This document shows, in pieces, positions 11,248-22,514 of a stretch of DNA of 64,000 nucleotides. Within the stretch, counting starts at the first letter, position 1; every line of letters begins with the position of its first letter. The notes beneath the pieces were generated by a model, which saw only the letters and a list, made by a program, of their open reading frames with translations, ran no database searches and was not told where the DNA came from. The translations under genes were made by a program, and so were the position numbers. This DNA comes from Zasmidium citrigriseum (Eukaryota > Ascomycota > Dothideomycetes > Mycosphaerellales > Mycosphaerellaceae): the NCBI GenBank assembly GCA_002786025.1, contig NHNW01000042.1, positions 248,001 to 312,000 on the forward strand, read 5' to 3'.

Positions 11248-13042
11248 CTACAGTCTGAATGCGTGCAAGCGTCGAGTAAATGCCTGATACTGCGCAGATC
11301 GAAAGTCGTTCGAGATCAGATTGACATCGCTGATCGAGTAGTTCAGTAGAACCTTACCATGTTGCCCAGTATACTTCGGCCACGTTCGAAATTGACTTGG
11401 GATCCTATTTGGATCGAGGTAATTCACAAAGCTCGTGAAATAGGTGTTGATGGCATCACGAGGGATGATGACGCCTGGGTTGGGAAGTTGTTCGGCGGTG
11501 AAGTCGGCAGAGTGGAACGTGCCATACGGGCCTGAGCCGTACAAGAAGCTGCCGATGTAGCTGTATGTATCGACGGCGCCTGACATCATAGACAGGTAAG
11601 CTCGGGTGGTGAAGGTGAAGGTGGTGTCGCCTTCAATGGCTGCTAATCGCTTATACTTGGGATAGATGTTGTTGGCATTTCCAGTGCGGAAAGGGCTCCC
11701 GGCCGCTGCGTCATCAGGATATGTCGCCAAAAGCGATTGAATGTCGTCTCGTGTTGTTCCGGCCCAATGTCTTTGGAGCATATTGGTGAGTTGCTCGTTG
11801 GTGCTGATGTTCGCTTGCTGAACGAAACCCGTGCCTTCGTCCTCCATGGTGCCGGTGATGACTGGAACTCGCGCGTACTGGCCTGCTTTGATCGCATCTT
11901 CAGGTGACGTTGGGAAGAAGTCAGATCGATTATCTGGACGTGGGATGTAGGCGAAATCGATGGATGTGTACCCCAACCTGCCAGGCGCAAGAAGAACGTT
12001 GTTGAGAAGATCGTTGAAGGGGACTTCACGAAGGCAGTCGGGCTTGTTCGCAGCGCTGCCACATCCAGATGTGTTGGCCACTTGATCGAAAAGTGCCTGG
12101 GCTCGAGGTGATTCCACATCCTGCGCTGGAATCATTGTTCCGGAGCTCTGCATTACCAAGAGTCAGCGTTCGTTCGAGGAGAGAAACTCAACATACATAC
12201 CATCATGGCCCCTCGAAATAGCGGCTGACCGTTGAAGGTGTGGTTTCCTCGCTGGATAATGGTCTGATCCATCACGGATATGGCCCCAGCACTGAGTCCC
12301 TGTGTTACCGATCGTTAACCAGAGAACTCCTGTTCAACGCAGAATACGAATGACGAACCCAGAGCGTGACCTTTGCAGGATCACCGCCAAATGCGGCGAC
12401 ATTCTGTTGGACCTACCGACTTGGGTCAGTAAAAGAATCTATGCATTGCGAACAAGTGGCGTCACCTACCCACTGGAGAGCCAAACGTTGATCTCGCAAT
12501 CCAAGATTGGTGCTTCCTTCCTTTGCCAGTTCCTTGCCACCAAGAAACCCGAACCCATTGACTCGATAGTTCATAGCCAGGACTAAGTACGGTGCCTTCT
12601 TCGCCACGGCCTGGCGGACAAAGAAAGGTCCATCTATGGACTGGGCGGAACCAGCAACGAAGCCTCCGCCAAAGAAGAACACAAGCACAGGAAGCCTCGA
12701 TGAGGAAGATGCCGTCGACGGCCTGTGTACATTGATCGTGAGGCAGTCCTCAGAGATCGTTGGCACACTTGCCTGCGTGACCTGCGGGCAAGCTGCCGCC
12801 GGAGCTGTCGCCTGGAAGGTACCTAGGGGAACAGTTCGTGGCTGAGGAGGCTTCAAGCGTAGGTTTCCAACGGGAGGTTGGGCAAACGGGATTCCGAGGA
12901 AACTGTCGACTCCAGAGGAGGTTGAGCCAACGATGGCACTGCCGTCTTTCAGAGTCACGGTTGGCGCTGACTGGCGTGGCTTTAAGAGCCCTCCGTACAC
13001 CTGGGCGGCGAGGAGGGCGATCCAGAGGGCTTTCGAATGCAT
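11248..13042 (-). CDS. Secreted type-B carboxylesterase/lipase
   Basis: Four exons (13042-12470, 12412-12359, 12299-12201, 12147-11248) give 541 aa; introns of 57, 59 and 53 bp keep the alpha/beta-hydrolase frame. The start is the ATG at 13042, which gives a signal peptide (MHSKALWIALLAAQVYGG). Type-B esterase blocks seen: FLGIPFAQPPVGNLR, SEDCLTINVHRP, the oxyanion loop FFFGGGFVAG, MNYRVNGFGFLGG, and NLGLRDQRLALQWVQQN. The nucleophile elbow is G-L-S-A-G (Ser212), where this family usually has GESAG. The acid is probably the Glu of MEDEGTGF and the base the His of GTFHSADF. It would hydrolyse lipid or aromatic esters outside the cell; the substrate is unknown. The neighbour at 14192 is a secondary-metabolism-type methyltransferase on the same strand. 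Confidence 0.9.
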
Positions 13043-14191
13043 TGAAAATGTTCCGCCCAGAAAGAAATGTTTGGATATGGCCGACGATGCTAAGGAGGGC
13101 TCCACGAGATTTTATACATCGTCGTCCTCTGACTCCGCACAGGATCTTGGACTAGCCAATGCATGTCTCCTCGTGGTGTCATTTCCTGATGTATATCACC
13201 GAGAGCTTGCATAGTAGTCTCGCGAGAATGGAACTCAAAGACCCAGAGTCCATCTTGGAAGCAGGCTGGGACAGTCAAAGGGGAGAAGAGTGGCCATTGG
13301 CCGCTCTCCCTTCGACGACGAATTCCTCTCGATCGGGCAGAGCGTTCCATGTCATATGAAGATGGAGACGGAAATGAACGCTGCGAATATAATTATGTGG
13401 CGAGCATTTGCTGTCGACTGCCCTTTCCTCAGCACACACGCCGATTCCATGAGGCTGTCCCCACGCACTGACCCCAAACAGGCGATCACAACCCTTTCTT
13501 CCTTCCTCCATCAACAACCTGGAAAATCCATCGATGCTTAAGCCTCGGTATCGCACGTTACATCAGGCAAGCGTCGAGCAGTCCGGAAGACATAGGGTCA
13601 TCGGAATCGCATTCGCGTCGGGGACTTCAGCTGCTATTGCCCATTCTGGTGGCATTCTAGAAAAGCATGCGGTTCGATGACGGTCCGAGAGATATGCACA
13701 AGTTACTGCATATCGTCTCGAGTATGGAAGAGGCGCTGTCTTTAACGCAAGTGCTATCGAGAAGCTCATTTCCGCCGAAGGTCTGAAGTACCACTCCAAG
13801 CACAGTCGCCCAACAACTCTCTGCCATAGAGCCAACGAGCCCCACGATGCCTGGGCTCGACTGCGGTATGGAGATCGCAGAAGGCGCCAGGAGTGTCCGG
13901 GATTACACCGATCTTTCCACTCGGACGCATTTGACTTGCCATCTCCCTTAAAGCCAGGCTCAACATATCATCTCATGGCACAGGTCTCGGCGGCACGCGT
14001 GCCTTTACCTCTTAATCAATCCAAACTCGGCAAGCTCTGAGCTCACTATAGATCACCGAAGAGACGACGGCAGTCTACCGATAGAAACCCTTGACAATGG
14101 AAAGGACTCAGGATCACAGCACCCGGGAGATCTCGGCTGTACTTCAGACTCCCGATCTCACAATTACAGCAGGCACTACTTCTATTCCAGT
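13043..14191. other. Intergenic region with weak minus-strand coding-like fragments
   Basis: About 1.15 kb between esterase and methyltransferase. Minus-strand fragments at 13563-13966 read as protein-like stretches in three different frames, none complete. They could be remnants of a lost gene or chance. The esterase promoter should lie at 13043-13400. Confidence 0.35.
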
Positions 14192-15181
14192 CTACTCCAC
14201 CCGCCTCGCAACAAACTCCATAATCCCCACATCAGGACCCATGAAAGCCGAATCCTTACTATCAACACCAATATGAGCCCAAGTCCTCATCCAGCACTGC
14301 GTTTCCCAGCGCGTCCCTGTCGCCTCGCCAACCTCTTCCCACATTTTCGCGAACGACTCCGGGCTCTGGACATACAACGGCACCGTGAAGCCTTGAGGCA
14401 CGATCTCTTCCGCCTCGGGCTTTCCCATCTGATTACCCACTACAAGCGAGCCAGGCTTCGTGAGCGCCATCAGAGCCGTTGCGCCCTTTACTTGCTGCGT
14501 CCATACCCACTGGTGCAGAACCTGGGATATCACGATGACATCGACGTTGGCGCGGAGTGGAGCGAACGCAGAGTTCGTAGCGGCGGTTAAGAAGTCGGCT
14601 TCGATGAAGTGGCCTTTCCAGGTGTTGCGATCGTTGAAGAGTTCGTAGCCTACGTCCTCGTGGCTCGCGATATCGACGCCCCATAGGTGATCGGAGGAAG
14701 CGCCATCGTAGACGAGACGGCGAAGGTCGTGGCCTACGAATGTGCCGATGTCGACGATCGTGGCGCCTTCTTTGGCTCGGGATAGGATCTCGCCGTAGAT
14801 TGGGAGGAGACGAAGTTGGGGTTTCAGCCAGCCTCCTGAGCCTGTGCAGGGGTATTGGCGGATTGCCCAGGCGAGGTCACGCTAGGTTCAACGTCAGGTC
14901 GAGAGGTGAGAGTCGTATGGTAAGGTACGGACTTACTATGCGGTGGATGTGAGCGGATTGCTGGTCCTTAGAAATCTTGCTGTAGCTTTCGAGAAGCTCT
15001 GTGATCTACAAGTAGGTCAGATAACGTTGAAGGTCTTGGTCACTATCGTCGTTGGAGCGATGGAAAGATTCACCTCCGGAGTGATCCGATCATCAAGAGT
15101 AGACCGATAGTAGGGGACTTTGTTCTTGTCCTGATGCTGAGCATAAGCTGGCTCCGCGTAGTCGCTTTTTGACTCGGTCAT
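14192..15181 (-). CDS. SAM-dependent methyltransferase, AusD/TpcM-like
   Basis: Three exons (15181-15074, 15005-14937, 14881-14192) with introns of 68 and 55 bp give 288 aa. The start is the ATG in MTESKSDYAEPAYAQ. The N-terminal region (VPYYRSTLDDRITPEVTELL would be the unspliced form; the splice gives ITPE then ITELLESY) and a Tyr-Pro-Cys segment before the fold match small methyltransferases found in fungal meroterpenoid and polyketide clusters. Motif I is VDIGTFVGHDLRRL (about 102-115), followed by WGVDIASHEDVGYELF and FIEADFL, then the VIVISQVLHQW segment. No polyketide synthase, NRPS or terpene cyclase is present nearby, so it is an orphan or a cluster relic. The reaction is probably O- or carboxyl-methylation of a small molecule; this is inference. 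Confidence 0.85.
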
Positions 15182-15560
15182 GGCTTTAGAGAGTGAAGGG
15201 AAGAAGTCAGGAGCTCTAGAAAATAAGGGAAAGGAACCGACTTACACGTATGAGGTGACGTTCAGGCCTCGCGGAAAGATCTATAAGCAGGTAACTATAC
15301 GGCTCAGTCCAGCGGCTGAGATGGAGGGGCACTCAGCTGGGTGAACATGAGAGAGAGTTCCAGTGATGCTTGCGTAGGCAGATCGGTGGCCTAACTTGGC
15401 AAAATGTCGCGATACTCTCTCGGAAAGCAAACGGAAGATCTTCATCTGCATAGCAGACTGCATCAAAATTTCTCCTTCTGGCAAGTACCTCAAAATACTC
15501 CATAACCCAATGCTATTCATTTCCATACTCATTTCCATGCTCATGTCCCATGCCTCATTC
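15182..15560. other. Intergenic region between methyltransferase and zinc transporter
   Basis: About 380 bp holding the methyltransferase promoter and the transporter 3' UTR. No further feature was recognised. Confidence 0.4.
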
Positions 15561-17210
15561 TTATGCAGTCAACGCCGAACTAACCCCCAAAATCGCCATC
15601 CCACAAAACGCCCCAATCATACACAAATGCTTCGAATGCGTCAAATCCAAACTCTCGCTAAACAACTGCAGCGCCACGCTCGCCATAATTCCCGCCGTGA
15701 CCGCAAACATGCCCCCATACACCGCGTCGCTCGGCTCCCATCCACTCTTGCCCGCAAGTTGGAACCAGAGCGCCGCGACGCCGGCGCCGATGGGCTGGGA
15801 CAATCCGCCAAGGACGAAGGATATCAGCATGGCTTTTAGCCGGTTGTTGATGGCGAGGTAGAGGGGGAGCGCCATGGCGAAGCCTTCGGTTATGTTGTGG
15901 ATGAAGAGGGCGAGGAAGACGGAGACGCCTAGTTGCGGGTTGGCGTGGTTTGTGGCGTAGGTTATGAAGCCTTCGGGGAGTTTGTGCAGGGCTATTGCTA
16001 TTGATGTTTGGAGGCCTATTGAGAGGAAGGCGTTTGTGGGGACGTGGTGGTGGTGGTGTTCGGGCTCGTCTTCGTCGTCGTGGCTGTCGTGAGAGGCCGT
16101 CTTCTGTAATGAAGTTGTGCCGTCGAGGTTGACAGCCGTGCCTGAGCTGTCGTCTGCGTGATCGTGATCTGCGTGGTCAGTATGTGCAATCGAGTGGCTT
16201 TCTGGAGCAGCGCTCGTTTGAGGCCGTCCCAAAGACTCCTCTTGGATGTCATGTAGTAAGGGCGTCGACTCCGTTGCTGTGGCATTCTTCACCGCCGAAG
16301 GTCGTTGAATGCCGACAGTAGGTTTAGGTGCTTTGAATCCGCCCCTTGCATTCACATTCTTGAAGCACTCTGATTGACACAGATCGCTGTACCCATAACA
16401 CGGCCCGCCGCAATCGCAAGATGGATCCTTCCCCACTGTGAGCTTGGATATGCTCTCTGTGATCTGCTTTTGCAATGTCGGCCTCTGGTGTAGGCCAGGT
16501 CGCATCTCCGATATCTCTGGTGTCGATCTGGAATGGTGATGAGTGTCGAGACCACCATCTACCAGAGCCGGACCCCCTGTCGTTCGACTTGATGGTGATC
16601 TTTGAGATGCGGGCATATGTCCAGTGTGCGAGGCTTGTCGCGACGGCTTTCGATGCGACTTCTTCGGTCTTGAGTGATTGTCGTGACTGTGATCATGACC
16701 ACCAGGGGCCTCCTTATGGCCTTCCTCGTCTTCATGACTGTGTTCGCAATCCACGACGTTGTGTGGCACGAACTTGTGCATTACTCTTGATACAACCTGG
16801 ATGCCCACGACGCCTCCAATGAAGCAGGCTATCAAGATCCAAGCCGCACTTTTCGACGAGAATCCTCCCTTCACCAGTGACGACTTGGCGGATGGCAGCA
16901 TGCTGTATAATGCCGAGAATAGCTAATCTTCGTTAGTCGGTATCGTAACTCTTGTCTTGGTTGAACCTACCATCACGCCGAAACTCAAACTCAACGACAG
17001 CGACAGGAAAGTATCGCTGTCTTGTATCCGCCATCCTTTCTTTCCTGGAAATAATCGAACGATCACATCAACGCAGATGAACGCAGCACCGAATATGCAG
17101 GCTGTAACATCGTTAGCACCCCCGTATTCTGTGGTCTTTCTTGTCTCAAACCCACCGACACCGCTCAACCCTGTCATAATCCATCCTCGATCGTCATTGG
17201 ACAAAGTCAT
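15561..17210 (-). CDS. ZIP-family zinc transporter, Zrt3-like
   Basis: Two exons (17210-16971 and 16922-15561; 48-bp intron ending CTAACGAAGATTAG) give 533 aa. ZIP proteins move Zn2+ toward the cytosol; the Zrt3 branch exports it from the vacuole. The N-terminal helices include SLSFGVMLFSALYSMLPSAK, a Zrt3-like feature, and AAWILIACFIGGVVGIQVV. A long cytosolic or lumenal loop (about 115-350) is rich in His and Asp (HDHSHDNH, DHADHDHADD, HHHHH) and has a Cys cluster (CDCGGPCYGYSDLCQSEC), both plausible metal sites. The conserved membrane-embedded site is HKLPEG in one helix and HNITEG in the next. It is head to head with vms1 over 558 bp. Localisation is inference from similarity. Confidence 0.9.
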
Positions 17211-17768
17211 CGTGAAAGTATGTCGTCGTTAAATATATTGTCGTATCCAGATTGAAGATCGAATTGTTGGACGTCTCTCAGGCGCCAAAAGACCGGGAGT
17301 GTCGCCGTTTCACCACCACCCACGCTTCGTTTCGCCTCCCTTCGAAGAATGTTGTTGTCACCCGCGCACCGCCACGCCACTCGACGCCACAAGCGGGATG
17401 CACGTAGCCGTGTTCTTGGTCTGCACGTCGTCCAAGGCTCGCCGTCGCTCCAGAAAATCGGGTCGTGAAAGTCGTCGCGAGAGAAGTGAAAGTGGATGTC
17501 AGCTTGACGGCGGCGCGTAAGGAGGAGCAGCAGGCCAAAGGGTCAAAGGAAAGCGTGGATAGAGGGCCATCAAGGTCACGCCAAGACCGTCTTCTTCTCA
17601 CATGGTTCGCGGGAGGATCGGTCCTTCATGCGTGGGGCGGTTGGTGAATGACGACGTTTGGCGATCGATGAGTAACGACCAAACACGAGCACTTCATTCG
17701 TGTAATGCGACAACACTTGCTTCTCTGCAAACAGACAAAGACAATCGCAGGCAAATCGAACTCTCAGA
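17211..17768. promoter_or_regulatory. Shared divergent promoter of zinc transporter and vms1
   Basis: 558 bp separate two head-to-head start codons, so both promoters and 5' UTRs must lie here. No zinc-responsive element or other known motif was recognised by eye. Confidence 0.55.
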
Positions 17769-19858
17769 ATGGCGCAGCAAGCGGCAGATAAGCTGTTGCA
17801 GCGACCTTTGTACAGTGAGTGTCATCGGAGAATATTCTAGGATGAGCGCGTACTGACTAGGATCTAGTATTCGACCTGCCTGAGGAGATCCTGTACACTC
17901 TCCAGCTCAAGGTCCAGCCCACCGCCGCCCCAGAACCAGAGACGCCCTCTCCGCGACCATCGACTCCATCTGTAAACGGTGAAGACAAGCAAGACGGCCC
18001 ATCATCCGCAACATCGTGCGCGCTATGCGGTCTCACATTCCCCAATTTACTCGAGCAGCGAAGTCATGTCCGGTCAGACCTTCATGGCTACAACATCAAA
18101 CAGAAGATGCGTGGAAAGAAGGCGGTGGATGAGGCGGAATTCGAGAGATTAGTGGGACAACTCGATGAGAGTATATCAGGATCGGATACCTCAGAATCAG
18201 AAGACGAGGAAGACGATGAGCTGAGTGGGAAGGCGAAACCGAAAGACTCGACACTGAGTGCTCTGCTCAAGAGACAGGCGAAGATCACAGACGGCGATGC
18301 AGAGGATGCGCCTACAAAGAAGAGGAAACGAGGATCAGGCAAGCCTCCAATGATCTGGTTCTCTACACCCAAACTTCCATCAAATACCTCGCTGGGTGCG
18401 TACAGAGCAATCTTCTCGCAAGCAGAGCAGGACAACGAGGAGACGCTAGTGGAGACGATCCAACGGAAACAGTTGGCAGCCAAACCACCACCGAATCCAC
18501 TTCAACAGAAGAAAGCCGAGCAGGAGCAGGAGGAGGATGGCGGTGTACGACTACCGGCCTCTATGATACAGAAAGACACAAGTGCAGCCGGACCACACTA
18601 CTTTCTTTGCATGATCGGAGGGGGTCACTTCGCAGGAATGCTCGTTTCACTAACACCGAAGCTCACGAGGAAGGCTGGTGTCGAGGATCGTTCAGCTACC
18701 GTGATCGCACACAAGACTTTCCATCGATATACCACTCGTCGAAAACAGGGTGGCTCTCAGTCTGCGAACGACAACTCCAAGGGTAATGCGCATTCGGCAG
18801 GAGCTGGTATCAGACGATATAATGAAACGGCTTTGGTAGAAGAAGTGCGTGCTCTTCTCGCAGAGTGGAAGACCTTGATTGATACCGCGGACCTGATCTT
18901 CATCCGAGCTACTGGAAGTACGAACCGAAGGACACTGTTCGGACCATACGAAGGTCAAGTACTCAATCATAAGGACGAGAGAATACGTGGATTCCCATTC
19001 AACACTCGCCGAGCTACACAGTCTGAGCTCATGCGCGCCTTTGTCGAATTGACCCGAATGAAAGTCAGTACTGTCGACGAGGCCGCTCTCGCAAGACAAG
19101 CAGAAGAAGCTGCTGCTCTCGCTGCCGCAAAAGCAGAGGCTGCAACGAATGGCAAACCGAGCACGCCCAAGCCTGCCAAACCCTCAAAAGCAGACGAAGA
19201 GGCAGTCCTACACACCACACAACTCCAAGCCCTCATACGACGCTCCAAAGCCCCTGGGATGCTCTCATATATCCAATCGAACAACCTCAGTCCCGACTTC
19301 CGCTTCTTTCCTCCCGAGCAGAATCACCACGCCCCGACACCACTCCACCTCGCCGCAGCATCCAACAGCCCGGCATGCATAACCTCTCTCCTCACAAAAG
19401 CGGGCGCCGATCCCTCCATCCGCAACGCAGACGGCAAGTCCCCCTTCGACATCGCCGGCGACCGTCCAACCCGCGACGCCTTCCGCCTCGCACGCTCCCA
19501 ACTCGGCGAAGACCGCTGGCCATGGGACGCAGCGGGCGTCCCTCCGGCAATCTCACAAGCAGACGCCGACGCCCGAACTGCACGCGAGAAGGACGAGAAA
19601 GCTGCAGAAGAAGCGGCCGAGAAACAACGACGACAGGCGGAGATGGAGAGATTACGGAAAGAGGACAAAGAGAAGGAGGCTGCCGGGAGGGAGAAGAAAT
19701 TCGGTAAGGGGAATGTTTTGGAGAAGCCGAAGTTGACGGCCGAGGAGAGGAGGATGGAGGAAGCTAGGGGTATGACTGATGAGATGAGGATGCGTTTGGA
19801 GAGGGAGAAGAGGGCCCGAGCGGCGGAGGAGAGGATGAGGAGATTACAGGGGAAGTAA
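17769..19858 (+). CDS. vms1: Vms1/ANKZF1 peptidyl-tRNA hydrolase of ribosome quality control
   Basis: Two exons (17769-17814, 17868-19858; 53-bp intron) give 678 aa. Vms1 cuts peptidyl-tRNA on stalled 60S subunits and works with Cdc48. Seen in order: a treble-clef/C2H2-like finger (C66, C69, H82, H88); an acidic linker; the VLRF1 release-factor-like domain with the GGSQSAND loop, in which Gln313 matches the catalytic glutamine; an ankyrin segment (TPLHLAAASN through LLTKAGADPSIRNADGKSPFDIA); and a long charged coiled coil ending EKRARAAEERMRRLQGK, which matches the VCP/Cdc48-interacting motif. The start is supported by the splice into LPEEILYTLQLK. It converges on dot1 with only 58 bp between stop codons. 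Confidence 0.95.
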
Positions 19859-19916
19859 CTTCCCAAATATCGCTCATATCTCTAACGAAAACACCCTTCA
19901 CATGCTGACCATTCTT

Positions 19917-21254
19917 TCATCGCATCTTCGTACTAACCCAATAGGTCCCCCTGCTCCCACTCCAACTAACACTATCCTCCTCATAAACACACTCCTCCAC
20001 CCTCCAAACCTCCTCGTCCTCCCCATCCCGTCTCGGACTCCTCAGCCGTCCCACAACCACAGGTCTCATACTAACAACCCTCGCCCCCTTCTTCAACCCA
20101 CCCTCCAACAACCCCAAAAGCCCCAAATCCGTCTCCGGCTCGAACTTGAAGTTATTCACAACGACCACGTCCGCCTCGGGGAGTAAATGATTTGTGAGAT
20201 TTGGAGAGTGTAAAAAGTCTGCGTGGTACAAATGGACCTTGCCTGGTTTGAGACCCCAGAGCATGCATCTTATGTGGAATTGTTGGAGGTGGAGAGCTGA
20301 GACGAGGTGGGCGTAGTTTTCTCGCTCGATTCCGTGTGCGTCGCAGCCGGTTTCGAGGGCGGCTTGCATGGTTGTATTCCCGACGCCGGAGCCTAAGTCG
20401 AGATAGACTTGGCCTTCTCGCAAGTTTGTCTGGGCGAAGATTTTTGAGAGGAATTTGGGTTGCAGTTCGCCGTAGACGGAGTTTGTCGTTCCGGGGCTGC
20501 GGCGGGAGTCTAAGTGGCGGGAGTAGGGGGAGATTGCGCGGTCGTAGAGTTGGGCGAAGAAGTGGTGGATTATCGCTTGGCTGGGTTTCCGCAGAGGAGG
20601 TGCGGGGGCGGAGAGGTGAGTTGCGATGCTTGCGAGGGTGGAATTGAAGAGGGCGGTGTTGTGGGTTTCGTAGGCGGTTAGGAGGAGTGGACAGAGTTTT
20701 GTGTGGGGGCCTATGGGGCCGGTGCTGGCGTGGAGGAGGAGGGTTATTGTTGTTATTAGGTCGTGAATGGGGGTAAGGTGGCGGTCTTTGCGGGTTGGTT
20801 GGGTTTTGGGTGTCAGGATGAAGCGTTCGGTGTATGAGGATGGGTAGCGGAGTTCGACTTCGAGGAGTGGTGGGGTGGTTGATGCAGGGTTGTCGGTGTT
20901 GGAGGCGGAGTGGTGGAGCATGTTGATCATGTAGGGTGGGAGGTGGTGCGCTGAGGGCGCGAGGGGGAGTGTCGATGCCATGATTTGGGAGGTGTCTGGT
21001 AGAGCTGCTTCGATGCTGAGCATGCATAGCGAGTTGTCGTCTTCTGAGCTGGTGATGGGTTTCTTCACATTCCGAATCGATCGTTTGGCAGGTTTTGCTG
21101 TAGTGGCTTCGAGTGCTGATGCATCTTGTCGTTCAAGTCGAAGGAGCCTGCCTCCGGGAAGAAGATTGCGGATCCAAGTTGGAAGTCTTTTGCGTGCCGG
21201 TGTCGAAGTAGAAGCCTTGCGCTTCCGCTTCTGGATTTTGAAGGTTCGCTGCAT
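19917..21254 (-). CDS. dot1: Histone H3 lysine-79 methyltransferase Dot1
   Basis: 445 aa, single exon, from the ATG at 21254-21252. Dot1 is the non-SET enzyme that methylates H3K79 on nucleosomes, linked to silencing and DNA-damage checkpoints. The N-terminal 120 residues are basic (KIQKRKRKAST, ARKRLPTW), suitable for DNA or nucleosome contact. The catalytic core holds the D1-like block YGELQPKFLSKI, SAM motif I DLGSGVGN (286-293), GIERENYAHLVSAL, and the NNFKFEP segment that replaces the usual NNFAF. The C-terminus (SWSGSRGTYWVSTK) matches the Dot1 ending. The protein is shorter than many fungal Dot1 proteins because its N-terminal tail is short. The stop codon lies 58 bp from the convergent vms1 stop. 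Confidence 0.94.
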   Translation of the reverse strand: MQRTFKIQKRKRKASTSTPARKRLPTWIRNLLPGGRLLRLERQDASALEATTAKPAKRSIRNVKKPITSSEDDNSLCMLSIEAALPDTSQIMASTLPLAPSAHHLPPYMINMLHHSASNTDNPASTTPPLLEVELRYPSSYTERFILTPKTQPTRKDRHLTPIHDLITTITLLLHASTGPIGPHTKLCPLLLTAYETHNTALFNSTLASIATHLSAPAPPLRKPSQAIIHHFFAQLYDRAISPYSRHLDSRRSPGTTNSVYGELQPKFLSKIFAQTNLREGQVYLDLGSGVGNTTMQAALETGCDAHGIERENYAHLVSALHLQQFHIRCMLWGLKPGKVHLYHADFLHSPNLTNHLLPEADVVVVNNFKFEPETDLGLLGLLEGGLKKGARVVSMRPVVVGRLRSPRRDGEDEEVWRVEECVYEEDSVSWSGSRGTYWVSTKMR

Positions 21255-21554
21255 TCCTCAACCTCAAAGCGGGACAATGCCACGCCCACGATCTCTTTGT
21301 CAAAAGAATGGCAGCTCTGATCTGTGAGTTGGTACCAGATTGAGTTGAATGGCTTCGAAGACTTCAAGCAATATCAAATTTTTATACTTGACCTGGAGTG
21401 AGGATTGGAGACAGTACCAGGAGATAAGTCTTGTCGTACCGTGATGTCTTCGACAGTCGGTGTCTCTGCTATTCGCATCCCTCGAGACAGGGCTTCGTCC
21501 TAGAGTGTTTCTTTGTCAAGACAATGTCTTAGGGTTCAAATCGTCGCCTCGTGT
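21255..21554. other. Short intergenic region upstream of dot1
   Basis: 300 bp containing the dot1 promoter and the 3' flank of cwc24. Nothing else was recognised. Confidence 0.4.
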
Positions 21555-22514
21555 TCAATCATCATCGTCATCGTCAACTTCCTCCCCGGCTTCACGAGCC
21601 TTGGCTTTCCTTTCTTCAACCCTCTTCCGCTTCTTCTCCAACAAGTCTTTCAGCTTCCTCGCAATGCCAAAACTGCCTCCTGTATCTGCGCCGCATGCCG
21701 CGCACGTTTTCTTCTTCTCCTTCATATACCTGCCCATGGCGCATTTCTCACAAAAGTAATGCCCACACTTGGTCACCACAGGATTCTTGTAGCTCTCCTT
21801 GCAGATGATACACGCAAATGGTATCTCTTGCAGCATCTTCTCTTCCTCGTCCATATCGTCTTTCGCGTTGTCTTTCGACTTGGATCCTGGCTTGTCCTTC
21901 TTGCCTGCGTTTTCCCACTCCTTGTCCAATTGCCATCCTTGCTTATAATCTTCACGCGCATGCAAGAACTTGCAACTGTCGCCGAAACCACAGAATCCGG
22001 TCTGTTTGTAGTCTTTGCACACGTCGGGAGCAAAGTCAGTGATTGTGATTGCCCTCACGTTCGTCGGCGCCTTTACAGGTCCCACCTGGCGATTTGGTGC
22101 ATCGGGGTTCTTCGAGATGAAGTTTGAATACTTTGCCGTGCCTTGATACTTTCCATCTGACGCCTCTGGCTCTACGGTCTCGGTCTTCGTCACTTTCGAA
22201 GCTGGCGCATCTTTGGCGGCCAGAGCAGCGTCCGTGTACCAGTTTGATGCCTTTGTCGCATCCTCGTTCGCGGTGATATTCGTGGTCCGATCAGCTGCAA
22301 ACGCGGTCGATTTGCTCAGATCTTGCGCTCGCTTGGGTCCGGCATTCGTAGTCGTCACGCCCTCCTTCTTGCGCCTCTTGATTCTCACGCCGGCTTCATC
22401 TTCTGAGTAGTCTGAGTCTGAGCCTGACTCTTCAGGTGGTGGTGTCGCGGGTCGCTTCCTGATGTTCGCCTTGTTGCCACGCTTCTTGAAAACTGGCGCT
22501 GCGACGTCCGCCAT
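21555..22514 (-). CDS. cwc24: Pre-mRNA-splicing factor Cwc24
   Basis: 319 aa, single exon, ATG at 22514-22512. Cwc24 binds the 5' splice site in the activated spliceosome before the first catalytic step. The N-terminus is basic (VFKKRGNKANIRKRPATPPP), followed by an acidic Ser-rich segment. A CCCH finger is seen as C-KDYKQTGFC-GFGDSC-KFLH, and a C3HC4 RING as CIICKESYKNPVVTKCGHYFC then CAACGAD. The spacing and order CCCH-RING with the NRQVGPVKAPTNVR linker are those of the family. The tail is acidic (DDDDDD). It is divergent from the PH-domain gene at 23385. Confidence 0.95.
   Translation of the reverse strand: MADVAAPVFKKRGNKANIRKRPATPPPEESGSDSDYSEDEAGVRIKRRKKEGVTTTNAGPKRAQDLSKSTAFAADRTTNITANEDATKASNWYTDAALAAKDAPASKVTKTETVEPEASDGKYQGTAKYSNFISKNPDAPNRQVGPVKAPTNVRAITITDFAPDVCKDYKQTGFCGFGDSCKFLHAREDYKQGWQLDKEWENAGKKDKPGSKSKDNAKDDMDEEEKMLQEIPFACIICKESYKNPVVTKCGHYFCEKCAMGRYMKEKKKTCAACGADTGGSFGIARKLKDLLEKKRKRVEERKAKAREAGEEVDDDDDD

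Noticed and set aside
11248..17210. A secondary-metabolite gene cluster
   Set aside because: No synthase, cyclase, NRPS or cluster regulator occurs here; the methyltransferase and esterase alone do not make a cluster, and the ZIP gene is a housekeeping neighbour.
20152..21027. 291-codon open frame on the same strand as dot1 in another frame
   Set aside because: It is Pro/Arg/His-rich with no domain and lies fully inside the dot1 coding sequence; it is a composition shadow.
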